The notes under the pieces are model-generated. The model saw nothing but the letters and a program-made list of their open reading frames with translations. It made no database searches and was not told where the DNA came from. 64,000 nucleotides of DNA. Origin: Massilia sp. BJB1822 (GTDB taxonomy: Bacteria; Pseudomonadota; Gammaproteobacteria; Burkholderiales; Burkholderiaceae_D). Position numbers and translations under genes: made by a program. Below are positions 30,514-37,760 of this stretch, in pieces (positions within the stretch are counted from its first letter, which is position 1; every line of letters begins with the position of its first letter). Where the stretch lies: positions 62,001-126,000 of the forward strand of contig NZ_JABWEB010000001.1 in assembly GCF_013369485.1 (NCBI RefSeq), in the 5' to 3' direction.

Positions 30514-33363
30514 ATGACGTCTGCCGCCCCGTCCTCCACCCACGCCGCCACGGAAGGTCCGCTGGGACTGGCGGAACTGGGGCGGGCGCTGGCCGAAGGG
30601 CGGCAGGCGCAGGCGGCCACGCTGGCCTTTGGCCTGGCCACCGATGGCGCCCTGCCGCTGCCCGAGCTGTTCGGCGTGGCGGCCCAACTGGGCGCCAGCG
30701 GCCAGCCGGCGCAAGCCATCGCCCTATACCGCAGCTGGATCGCGCATACCGTCTCGCCGCTGATGCATGCGGCCTGGTTCAATCTGGCCGTGCTGCTGGT
30801 GCAGACCGAGGATCTGGCCGGCGCGGAAGACGCCTACCGCAGCGCGCTGACCCTGCGTCCCGATTTTGCCGAAGCGCGCCTGAACCTGGGCACCTTGCAG
30901 GAACGCCTGCAGCAGCAGGAACTGGCGCTCGATAGCTGGCGCACCGCGCTGCAACTGGTCGATCCGGCGCGGCCGGACGGCAATGCGCTGCGCATCCAGG
31001 CGCTCAACAACCTGGGCCGCCTACTGGAAATCCTCGACCGCTACGGCGAAGCGGAAGCCATGCTGACCCTCAGCCTGGAACTCAATCCGCAGCAGCCCAG
31101 CGTCATCACGCATTGGGTGCATCTGCGCCAGAAACAATGCCGCTGGCCGGCCCTGCAGCCGATTGCCGGCCTCAGTGCCGACGATCTGCTGGGCGCCACC
31201 TCGGCCCTGGCCACGCTCAGCGCCTCCGGCGATCCGGTGGTGCAGCTGGCCGCCGCGCGCCGCTTCGTGCAGGAGAAGGTGCTGCATGGCGTGGCGCCGC
31301 TGGCGCCGGCCGCCGGCTATGTGCATCCGCGCCTACGCATCGGCTATCTCTCTTCCGACCTGTGTTCGCACGCGGTCTCGATCCTTACCGCCGAGCTGTT
31401 CGAACTGCACGACCGCCAGCTGGTGGAGGTGTTTGCCTTCAGCTGGAGCCGCGAGGACGGCTCGCCGCTGCGCGCGCGCGTGGTGAATGCGATGGACCAC
31501 TATGTGCGCATCGGCGGCCTGACGGACGAGCAGGCCGCCGAGCTGATACGCTCGCATGAAATCGATATCCTGGTTGACCTGCATGGCCTGACCCTGGGCG
31601 CGCGGCCCGACATCCTGTCCTACCGCCCGGCGCCGGTGCAGATGACCTGGCTCGGCTATCCGGGCAGCACCGGCCTGCCGGAAATCGATTATGTGATCGC
31701 CGACGAATTCGTGCTGCCGCCGGAGCTGGCGCCGCACTTCAGCGAGAAGCCGCTGTACCTGCCGCGCTGCTTCCAGATCAACGACCGCCAGCGCGCCATC
31801 GGCATCGCGCCCAGCCGCGCCGAATGCGGGCTGCCCGAAGACGCTTTCGTCTTCTGCTCCTTCAACAACAACCACAAATTCACGCCCAAGGATTTCGCGC
31901 TGTGGATGCGCATCCTCCAGCGCGTGCCGAACGCAGTCCTGTGGCTGCTGGCCGACGGCGAGGAAGCCAAGCGCAATCTGACGCAGGAAGCCGTCAAGGC
32001 CGGCATCGGCGCCGAGCGCCTGTTCTTTGCCGGGCGCGTGGTGCCGGCCCAGTATCTGGCGCGTTTCCGCGTGGCCGACCTGTTCCTCGACACCCTGCCC
32101 TTCAACGCCGGCACCACCGCCAGCGACGCGCTGTGGGCAGGCTTGCCGCTGCTGACCCAGGTCGGGCGCTGCTTCGCGGGACGCATGGCAGGCAGCCTGC
32201 TGCGCGCCGCCGGCCTGCCTGAGCTGGCCGCCTTCACGGAAGAGGAATACGAGGAAAAAGCCGTGGCCCTGGCGCAGTCGCCGCAGGAACTGGCCGCCTT
32301 GCGCCGGCGCCTGGCGGAAAACCGGCTGGAATCGGACCTGTTCAACAGTCCGCAATTCGTGCGCGACCTGGAAGCGGCCTATCTGCGCGTGGCGCGCGGC
32401 GAGCTGCGCGCCGACGCCGGTGCCGGCGCGGCCGCGGCGCGCCCGGCCGGCCCGCTGGTCAGCATCCTGCTGCCGCTGGACGAAGCCAGTCCCTCGCCGC
32501 TGGCGGCGCTGGACAGCGCACTGGCCCAGACCTACGCCCATATCGAAGTGGTGATCGCCGACAGCAGCGCCGATGCGCGCCACGAAGCCGTGCTGGCGCC
32601 GCGCCTGCAAGCCGACGCCCGCATCAAGTACCGGCGCAAGCCGGGCGTGGACGCGGCCGACAATCTGCAGCGCTGCCTGGCGCTGTGCGGCGGCCAGTTC
32701 GTCAATGTGCTGACGGCCGACAGCCGCCTGCATCCGCACAAGCTGCTGCGCATGCTGGCCTGCTTCGCCGACAATCCGGACATCGCCCTCGTCACGTCCA
32801 GCCAGGACGGCCTCGATGCGGCCGGCCAGTCCCTGCCCGCCGCGCCGCTGCTGCCGGTCGATACCCTGGTCACCGGCTCCTCGATGGGGCAGCTGATGCT
32901 GAATAGCCAAAGCAATCCGCTGGGCAGCCTGAGTGCCGCCCTGCTGCGCCGCGCCGATGCCGACGCCACCCTGGGCCGCTTCGAAGGCCGGCGCTACGGC
33001 GCGCTGGAAGCGGCGGCCACCTGGCTGGCCCTGCTCTCGCAGCGCGGCTGCGTCTATCTGCACGAAGCCATGAGCGCGCAGGCCGCGCAGGCGCCGCGCG
33101 CGGGCCAGCTGCCGGCCATGGACGCCGCCATCGAATGGCTGCAACTGCTGCTGGACTCGCACCGCAAGCAGTGCTTCCTGCACGACGGCGCGGCCTTCCA
33201 TGCCCTCTTGGCGGCGCGGCTGGCCGCTTTTTCCAGCTACACTGCGGAGCATTACCTGGCGCTGCGCGCCGCCCGCTATCCTGTTGAACGCATCCAGCAA
33301 ATTCTGCGCCTCGGCTACCAGACTTTGCTGCTGGACGATATTCCCGCATCCCAAACGATATGA
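30514..33363 (+). CDS. TPR-GT41 glycosyltransferase fused to a GT2-like domain
   Basis: A 949-residue paralogue of the protein at 20287-22800. TPR-like helices (about 55-225) are followed by a GT41 region (about 265-630) with YLSSDLCSHAVSILTAELFE, SFNNNHKFTPKDFALWMRIL and LFLDTLPFNAGTTASDALW. After about residue 645 it diverges from its paralogue: VSILLPLDEASPSPLAALDSA begins a GT2-like domain with VVIADSSAD and NVLTADSRLHP (about 646-830), then a helical C-terminus. The GT41 part again has NAGTT in place of the OGT NGHTT. The first ATG after rfbH is closed by a stop, so 30514 is the start; no strong binding site is seen. The gene ends in an ATGA overlap with the next. Confidence 0.87.
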   Translation: MTSAAPSSTHAATEGPLGLAELGRALAEGRQAQAATLAFGLATDGALPLPELFGVAAQLGASGQPAQAIALYRSWIAHTVSPLMHAAWFNLAVLLVQTEDLAGAEDAYRSALTLRPDFAEARLNLGTLQERLQQQELALDSWRTALQLVDPARPDGNALRIQALNNLGRLLEILDRYGEAEAMLTLSLELNPQQPSVITHWVHLRQKQCRWPALQPIAGLSADDLLGATSALATLSASGDPVVQLAAARRFVQEKVLHGVAPLAPAAGYVHPRLRIGYLSSDLCSHAVSILTAELFELHDRQLVEVFAFSWSREDGSPLRARVVNAMDHYVRIGGLTDEQAAELIRSHEIDILVDLHGLTLGARPDILSYRPAPVQMTWLGYPGSTGLPEIDYVIADEFVLPPELAPHFSEKPLYLPRCFQINDRQRAIGIAPSRAECGLPEDAFVFCSFNNNHKFTPKDFALWMRILQRVPNAVLWLLADGEEAKRNLTQEAVKAGIGAERLFFAGRVVPAQYLARFRVADLFLDTLPFNAGTTASDALWAGLPLLTQVGRCFAGRMAGSLLRAAGLPELAAFTEEEYEEKAVALAQSPQELAALRRRLAENRLESDLFNSPQFVRDLEAAYLRVARGELRADAGAGAAAARPAGPLVSILLPLDEASPSPLAALDSALAQTYAHIEVVIADSSADARHEAVLAPRLQADARIKYRRKPGVDAADNLQRCLALCGGQFVNVLTADSRLHPHKLLRMLACFADNPDIALVTSSQDGLDAAGQSLPAAPLLPVDTLVTGSSMGQLMLNSQSNPLGSLSAALLRRADADATLGRFEGRRYGALEAAATWLALLSQRGCVYLHEAMSAQAAQAPRAGQLPAMDAAIEWLQLLLDSHRKQCFLHDGAAFHALLAARLAAFSSYTAEHYLALRAARYPVERIQQILRLGYQTLLLDDIPASQTI

Positions 33364-34022
33364 GCGACCAAGTACCTTCCCACATCGCGCCGCTGTTCGC
33401 GCTGCTGCCGTCGAATGCGCGCCAGCTGCTCGAATTCGGCCATAACGGCGGCGCGCTGGCGCAGCGCTACAAGCAAAGCTATCCCGCCACCTTCTACCAG
33501 GGCCTGGCGGCCACCGCGCAGGAAGCCGGCGCCGCGCGCGCGCATTACGATATGGTGCACCAGGCCAACCTGGACAACGTCGGCCCGGCCTTCTACGCCC
33601 ATTTCGCCCAGACCGACTGCTGGATCTTCGACGGTACGCTGGAGCGCCTGCGCGATCCCTGGCGCGTGCTGGCCAATATCCGCAAGGTCATTGCGGCCGA
33701 CTGCAGCGTCGTGGTCCATGTGCGCAACAGCCAGCACTGGATGACCCAGCTCGCGCTGAACCGGGGCGCCATGCTGTACGGCGAACAGGGCACGCTATCC
33801 AAGCACCAGCAGCGCCTATACTCGCGCGCCTCGCTGATGGCGCTGTTCGCCGAATGCGGCTTCCAGGTGGTGGGCGGACGCACGCTGGACGGCTCGCAGC
33901 CGCCTTCCGAAGCGGTCGCCGCCGCGCTGCACCAGATGGCGCAGCTGCTGGGCGCCGATCCCGCGCACACGCTGGCCGACGCCCTGCCTTCCCACTTCCT
34001 GATCAAAGCCGTTCCCGTCTAA
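33360..34022 (+). CDS. Stand-alone methyltransferase-like protein
   Basis: A 220-residue version of the module that is fused to two other proteins in this cluster. Shared signatures are LLEFGHNGGALAQRYKQSYP (SAM-site-like), CWIFDGTLERLRDPWRVLANI and a C-terminal ADALPSHFLIKA. The glycine-rich SAM loop is imperfect (FGHNGG rather than GxGxG), so activity as a methyltransferase is probable but not certain. It overlaps the preceding GT41 gene by ATGA, as if the module had been split off from, or not yet fused to, that enzyme. Confidence 0.78.
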   Translation: MSDQVPSHIAPLFALLPSNARQLLEFGHNGGALAQRYKQSYPATFYQGLAATAQEAGAARAHYDMVHQANLDNVGPAFYAHFAQTDCWIFDGTLERLRDPWRVLANIRKVIAADCSVVVHVRNSQHWMTQLALNRGAMLYGEQGTLSKHQQRLYSRASLMALFAECGFQVVGGRTLDGSQPPSEAVAAALHQMAQLLGADPAHTLADALPSHFLIKAVPV

Positions 34023-34031
34023 GCGAGCACC

Positions 34032-34796
34032 ATGGAACAGAATATCCACTTCTACTGCATCGCCCACGCGCCCTATGCCTGGCAGCTGCCCGATTTCATG
34101 ACCATGATCGGCACCGGCAGCCACGTGCCGGAACACGGCATCGCCATGAGCCAGAGCTATCCCGAGCTGGCGATGCAAAACCGCCACCTGGGCGAATATG
34201 TGGCCCTGTACGCGATCCGCCGCATGCTGATCGAATCGCAGGCCGAAGGCTTCGTCGGCTTCTGCCACTACCGCCGCTTCGCGCTGACCCAGCCCATCGG
34301 CGAACTGCGCGGCTTCAACTACCACGCCCATCCCGACCTGCTGGCGCGCGTGCTGCCCGAACATTTCTACGGCGACGGCAAGACGCCCATCATCCCGGCC
34401 ATGGTCACGTTCCAGGGTTCGGTGCTACGCCAGTATGCCGCCAACGGCATCGCGCGCGACCTGCTGCTTTACTTCGGCGCTGCAATCGACTGCGGCGTCA
34501 TCACCGACCAGGAAGCCAGCGACTTCCTTAGCCAGAACGCCTTCATCACGGCGCCGACTGTCGCATATATTCCAATCGAGTGGTTTATCGAGATCGTCGG
34601 CGCGCTGGAAAAGGTCATGGCGCGCTTCTACCGCTATCATTACATCGAGCGCGAAGGCTATCTGGAACGCAGCATGGCCTTCTGCTGCGAACGTCTGCAA
34701 GCCCTGCTGCTGGCCAAGAAGGCCGATGCCTGGGGCTGGGACAAGCTGGTATCGAATCCCCTGGTCCTGCTGAGCGAACAAGGAGCTCGCAGCTAA
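34032..34796 (+). CDS. DUF4422-like glycosyltransferase
   Basis: A 254-residue protein with the pattern of DUF4422 exopolysaccharide/capsule transferases: NRHLGEYVALYAIRRML, then GFVGFCHYRRFAL, and later VAYIPIEWFIEIV and YLERSMAFCCERLQALL. Members of that family occur with O-antigen, capsule and protein-glycosylation genes and are thought to be sugar transferases; the donor is unknown. It is soluble, with no membrane segment. It lies 9 bases after the preceding gene and abuts the next (TAAATG). Confidence 0.75.
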   Translation: MEQNIHFYCIAHAPYAWQLPDFMTMIGTGSHVPEHGIAMSQSYPELAMQNRHLGEYVALYAIRRMLIESQAEGFVGFCHYRRFALTQPIGELRGFNYHAHPDLLARVLPEHFYGDGKTPIIPAMVTFQGSVLRQYAANGIARDLLLYFGAAIDCGVITDQEASDFLSQNAFITAPTVAYIPIEWFIEIVGALEKVMARFYRYHYIEREGYLERSMAFCCERLQALLLAKKADAWGWDKLVSNPLVLLSEQGARS

Positions 34797-35369
34797 ATGA
34801 AGAAGCCACCCATGATCATCCTGCCTACCAAGCTGGAAGGCTGCTTCCAGATCATTCCCAATATTCTGCGCGATGAGCGCGGCCACTTCGTGAAAACCTT
34901 CCACGAAGAGCTGTTCCACGAGCACGGACTGGAAACCGTGTTCCGCGAAGAGTACTACTCCTCTTCGCAGCGCGGCGTGCTGCGCGGCCTGCATTTCCAG
35001 ACGCCGCCGCAGGAGCATACGAAACTGGTCTACTGCGTGCAAGGCACGGTGCTGGATGCGGCGCTCGACCTGCGCGCCGGCTCGCCCACTTATGGCCAGC
35101 ATCTGACCATGGAACTGAGCGGCGAGAACGGCCATATGCTGTATCTGGCGCCGGGCGTGGCGCACGGCTTCTATACGCTGAGCGAGCAGGCGCTGATGAT
35201 GTACAAGGTCAGCACCGTGTATGCGCCGGCGCACGACAGCGGCATCCTGTGGAATTCGGCCGGCATCGCCTGGCCGAGCGACAGTCCCGTGCTGTCGCAG
35301 CGCGACCAGGGCTTTGCCGCGCTGGCCGATTTCGCCTCCCCCTTCGTCTATCGCGGGAGCGCGGCATGA
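34797..35369 (+). CDS. RmlC-like nucleotide-sugar 3,5- or 5-epimerase
   Basis: A 190-residue cupin of the dTDP-4-dehydrorhamnose 3,5-epimerase family. Key residues are present: DERGHFVKTFHEELF, YYSSSQRGVLRGLHFQ with the catalytic His, and LAPGVAHGFYTLSEQALMMYKVST with the conserved Tyr region. Beside CDP-dideoxyhexose genes, such proteins (for example AscE) epimerise C5 of the CDP-3,6-dideoxy-4-keto sugar, so an L-configured product such as CDP-ascarylose is plausible. The start is at 34797, with AAGGAG 11 bases upstream; an alternative is the ATG at 34812. The stop overlaps the next start (ATGA). Confidence 0.85.
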   Translation: MKKPPMIILPTKLEGCFQIIPNILRDERGHFVKTFHEELFHEHGLETVFREEYYSSSQRGVLRGLHFQTPPQEHTKLVYCVQGTVLDAALDLRAGSPTYGQHLTMELSGENGHMLYLAPGVAHGFYTLSEQALMMYKVSTVYAPAHDSGILWNSAGIAWPSDSPVLSQRDQGFAALADFASPFVYRGSAA

Positions 35370-36259
35370 AGGCGCGTTCCGTCCTGCTGACGGGCGCCAG
35401 CGGCTTTATCGGCGCGGCGCTGGCGCATCGGCTGGCGCGCGAAGGCTGGCAGGTGCATCTGCTGCTGCGCCCCGGCTCCGGACGCGAAGGTCTGGACGAT
35501 CCCGCCCTGCACATCCACGAACATGACGGCAGCACCGCGGGGCTGATCGAGATCGTGCGCCAGGCCGCGCCGCAAGGCGTGTTCCATCTGGCCTCCTTGT
35601 TCCTGGCCCAGCACACGGCGGCCGATATCGAACGCCTGATCCAGTCCAATGTGCTGTTCTCCACCCAGCTGGCGGAAGCCATGGCCGCCAACGGCGTCAA
35701 GCTGCTGGTGAATGCCGGCACCTCCTGGCAGCACTATGAGGATGGCGAATACAACCCGGTCTGCCTGTACGCCGCCACCAAGCAGGCCTTCGAAGCCATC
35801 CTGCGCTACTACGCCGAATGCGCCGGGCTGCGCGTCTGCACGCTCAAGCTGTTCGACACCTATGGTCCGGAAGACAAGCGTCCCAAGCTGCTGCACCTGC
35901 TGAAAAAGACCGCGCAAGCGGGGACTGCGCTGGCCATGTCGCCGGGCGGCCAGCTGATTGACCTGGTCTACATCGACGATGTGCTGGACGCCTTCCTGCT
36001 TGCCTACGAACGCCTGCAAAGCGGCGCCCAGGAAGAGCCCATGGCCGCCTACGGCATCTCCAGCGGCGCGCCCCTGCCCCTGAAAGAGCTGGCTGCCCTG
36101 TACGCGAAAATCAGCGGCCTCCCGCTCGACATCGAATGGGGCGGACGCCCCTACCGCCCGCGCGAAGTGATGGTCCCCTGGACCCGCTACCCGCAGCTCC
36201 CCGGCTGGCATCCCAAAATCAGCCTCGCCGAAGGCATCACCCGCACCCTCGCCGGCTAA
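35366..36259 (+). CDS. NAD-dependent epimerase/reductase of the CDP-dideoxyhexose type
   Basis: A 297-residue extended SDR. The coenzyme motif is VLLTGASGFIGAALAHRLA. Catalytic Ser/Thr is in LVNAGTSWQHYEDGEYN and the Tyr-x3-Lys pair is in LYAATKQAFEAIL. The segment FDTYGPEDKRPKLLHLLKK resembles RfbJ (CDP-abequose synthase) and related CDP-dideoxyhexose 4-reductases. Its position as the last gene after RfbF, RfbG, RfbH and the epimerase-like gene makes it the probable final 4-keto reductase. It is followed by a hairpin repeat and a convergent secretion gene. Confidence 0.85.
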   Translation: MKARSVLLTGASGFIGAALAHRLAREGWQVHLLLRPGSGREGLDDPALHIHEHDGSTAGLIEIVRQAAPQGVFHLASLFLAQHTAADIERLIQSNVLFSTQLAEAMAANGVKLLVNAGTSWQHYEDGEYNPVCLYAATKQAFEAILRYYAECAGLRVCTLKLFDTYGPEDKRPKLLHLLKKTAQAGTALAMSPGGQLIDLVYIDDVLDAFLLAYERLQSGAQEEPMAAYGISSGAPLPLKELAALYAKISGLPLDIEWGGRPYRPREVMVPWTRYPQLPGWHPKISLAEGITRTLAG

Positions 36260-36290
36260 GCCCGCAACAAACCCTTTGCGCTAAATCAAA

Positions 36291-36390
36291 AAATGTCCAA
36301 CCCTGGTGTCAGGCACCAGAGTAGGACATTCTTTGATTTAGATCAGCAAATGTCCCACCTTGGTGCCTGACACCAGGGTGGACATTGTTT
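36291..36390. repeat. Paired hairpin repeat (GTGTCAGGCACC family) at a convergent junction
   Basis: Two units, 36294-36328 and 36351-36384, each begin TGTCC and end GGACA around a central CTGGTGTCAGGCACCAG-type palindrome (in reverse sense in the second). A related pair lies at 48752-48842. The two units are also inverted relative to each other, flanked by ATTTGTTT-like sequences. It lies between the convergent reductase and hlyD-like genes, so it is suited to stop transcription from both sides. Confidence 0.75.
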
Positions 36391-36404
36391 GCGTTGGATC
36401 AAAC

Positions 36405-37760
36405 TTAGGGTTCGCGGATGGATTCGTCGAGGGCTTTGGTCAGTGGCCAGAGCAGGTAGGACATGACGCTGCGCTTGCCGACCACGATTTCGGCCGTGAC
36501 CGTCATGCCGGGCAGCAGACGCGATTTGCCATCCATCTTTTTCAGACGGTTGTTGCCGTAGTCGATGCGGCTCACATAATAGGCGTCGGTGCCTTGGCCG
36601 GGCGTGGCTTGCTCGCGCTTGAAGGAGTCTTCGCTGACGGTGCGTACCTTGCCATCCAGCGCGCCGTGCTGCTGGAAGGGGAAGGCGTCGAGCTTGAGGT
36701 GCACCGGGTCGCCGCGCTTGATATAGCCGATGTCGGCGGAGTCGATCTGCACTTCGGCTTCGAGCTGCGCGCCGAGCGGCACCAGCACGAACATCTGCTC
36801 GGCTTCGCGCACCACCGAGCCTTGCGAGAGCTTGCCGACTTCCAGCACAACGGCGTCGGCCGGGGCGGTCAGCTGGACCAGCTGGTGGCGCTTGTCGGCC
36901 TTGGCCAGCTGTTCGTTGATGCCGTCACGATCACGGGTGGCGGCCAGCAGGTCTTCCATCGCTTTCTGGCGCCAGCTCTTGTTGAAGGCGGCGCGTTCGG
37001 CCTCGGCGGCGCCCAGTTCGCGTCCCAGTTCGATATCGCGGTTGCGGCCCATGACCATGGTGCGCTCGACTTCCAGACGGCGGTCGCGCGCTTCCAGCAA
37101 GTGCATCTTGGCGCCGAAATTTTCGGACAGGAGTTTTTCCTGCATGGCTTCGATCTCGGTCAGCGATTTGACGCGCTGGGCCAGCACTTGCTGGTCGCGC
37201 CGGTTGGTTTCCATGCTCGCTTTCAGGCGCTCGATGTTCTGGTCCATCTTGGTGCGCTGGGCCAGGAAATTGCCCTGGCGCTCGGACGCAAGCTGGCCTT
37301 GCAGCACCTGGTCGGCGCTGCCCGTGGCGGTGGCGGCCACCGGCTTGCCTTCCAGCTCGGCGCGCAGGCTGCTGGTCTGAGTGTCGAGACTGGCCAGACG
37401 GTTGCGCAGCTGCTGCTCGTCGGCCTGGGTGAAGGTCGGGTCGAGCGTGGCCAGCACCTGGCCTTTTTTCACGACCTGGCCGACGCGCACCTCGATGCGC
37501 TGCACGATGGAAGTTTCCAGCGGCTGGACGATGATGTTGGGCAGGGGGTTGACCAGGCGGCCGTGGGCGCTCACCACCTTTTCGACCTGGGACAGGCTGG
37601 CCCAGACGATGAAGGTGATGAAGGCGGCCGTCAGCAGGTGCAGCGTCAGGCGCACATAGCGCGGCAGCGGCGAGCGCTCGATGGCGTCGGCGTCGGGCAG
37701 GAACTCGATTTCGGTGTCGGCCCCGCGCGATTTCACAGGTGGCTTGTTTGCTGGTTCCAT
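36405..37760 (-). CDS. Type I secretion membrane fusion protein (HlyD family)
   Basis: A 451-residue periplasmic adaptor. A cytoplasmic N-terminus is followed by one membrane segment (about 37-58, LTLHLLTAAFITFIVWASL). A lipoyl half-domain follows (VSAHGRLVNPLPNIIVQPLE), then long coiled-coil hairpins (about 110-285), a second lipoyl half (LTAPADAVVLEVGKLSQGS) and the HlyD C-terminal signature region with LPGMTVTAEIVVGKRSVMSY. It joins the inner-membrane ABC exporter to a TolC-type outer-membrane channel. Its start overlaps the ABC gene by 28 bases, a coupled pair. No tolC-like gene is linked. Confidence 0.93.
   Translation of the reverse strand: MEPANKPPVKSRGADTEIEFLPDADAIERSPLPRYVRLTLHLLTAAFITFIVWASLSQVEKVVSAHGRLVNPLPNIIVQPLETSIVQRIEVRVGQVVKKGQVLATLDPTFTQADEQQLRNRLASLDTQTSSLRAELEGKPVAATATGSADQVLQGQLASERQGNFLAQRTKMDQNIERLKASMETNRRDQQVLAQRVKSLTEIEAMQEKLLSENFGAKMHLLEARDRRLEVERTMVMGRNRDIELGRELGAAEAERAAFNKSWRQKAMEDLLAATRDRDGINEQLAKADKRHQLVQLTAPADAVVLEVGKLSQGSVVREAEQMFVLVPLGAQLEAEVQIDSADIGYIKRGDPVHLKLDAFPFQQHGALDGKVRTVSEDSFKREQATPGQGTDAYYVSRIDYGNNRLKKMDGKSRLLPGMTVTAEIVVGKRSVMSYLLWPLTKALDESIREP

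Noticed and set aside
20287..36259. Ordinary O-antigen or capsule locus
   Set aside because: Sugar enzymes fit, but no flippase, polymerase, chain-length regulator or initiating phosphosugar transferase is present, and the TPR-GT41 genes and flanking secreted repeat proteins point to protein glycosylation. An O-antigen role with missing parts elsewhere is not fully excluded.
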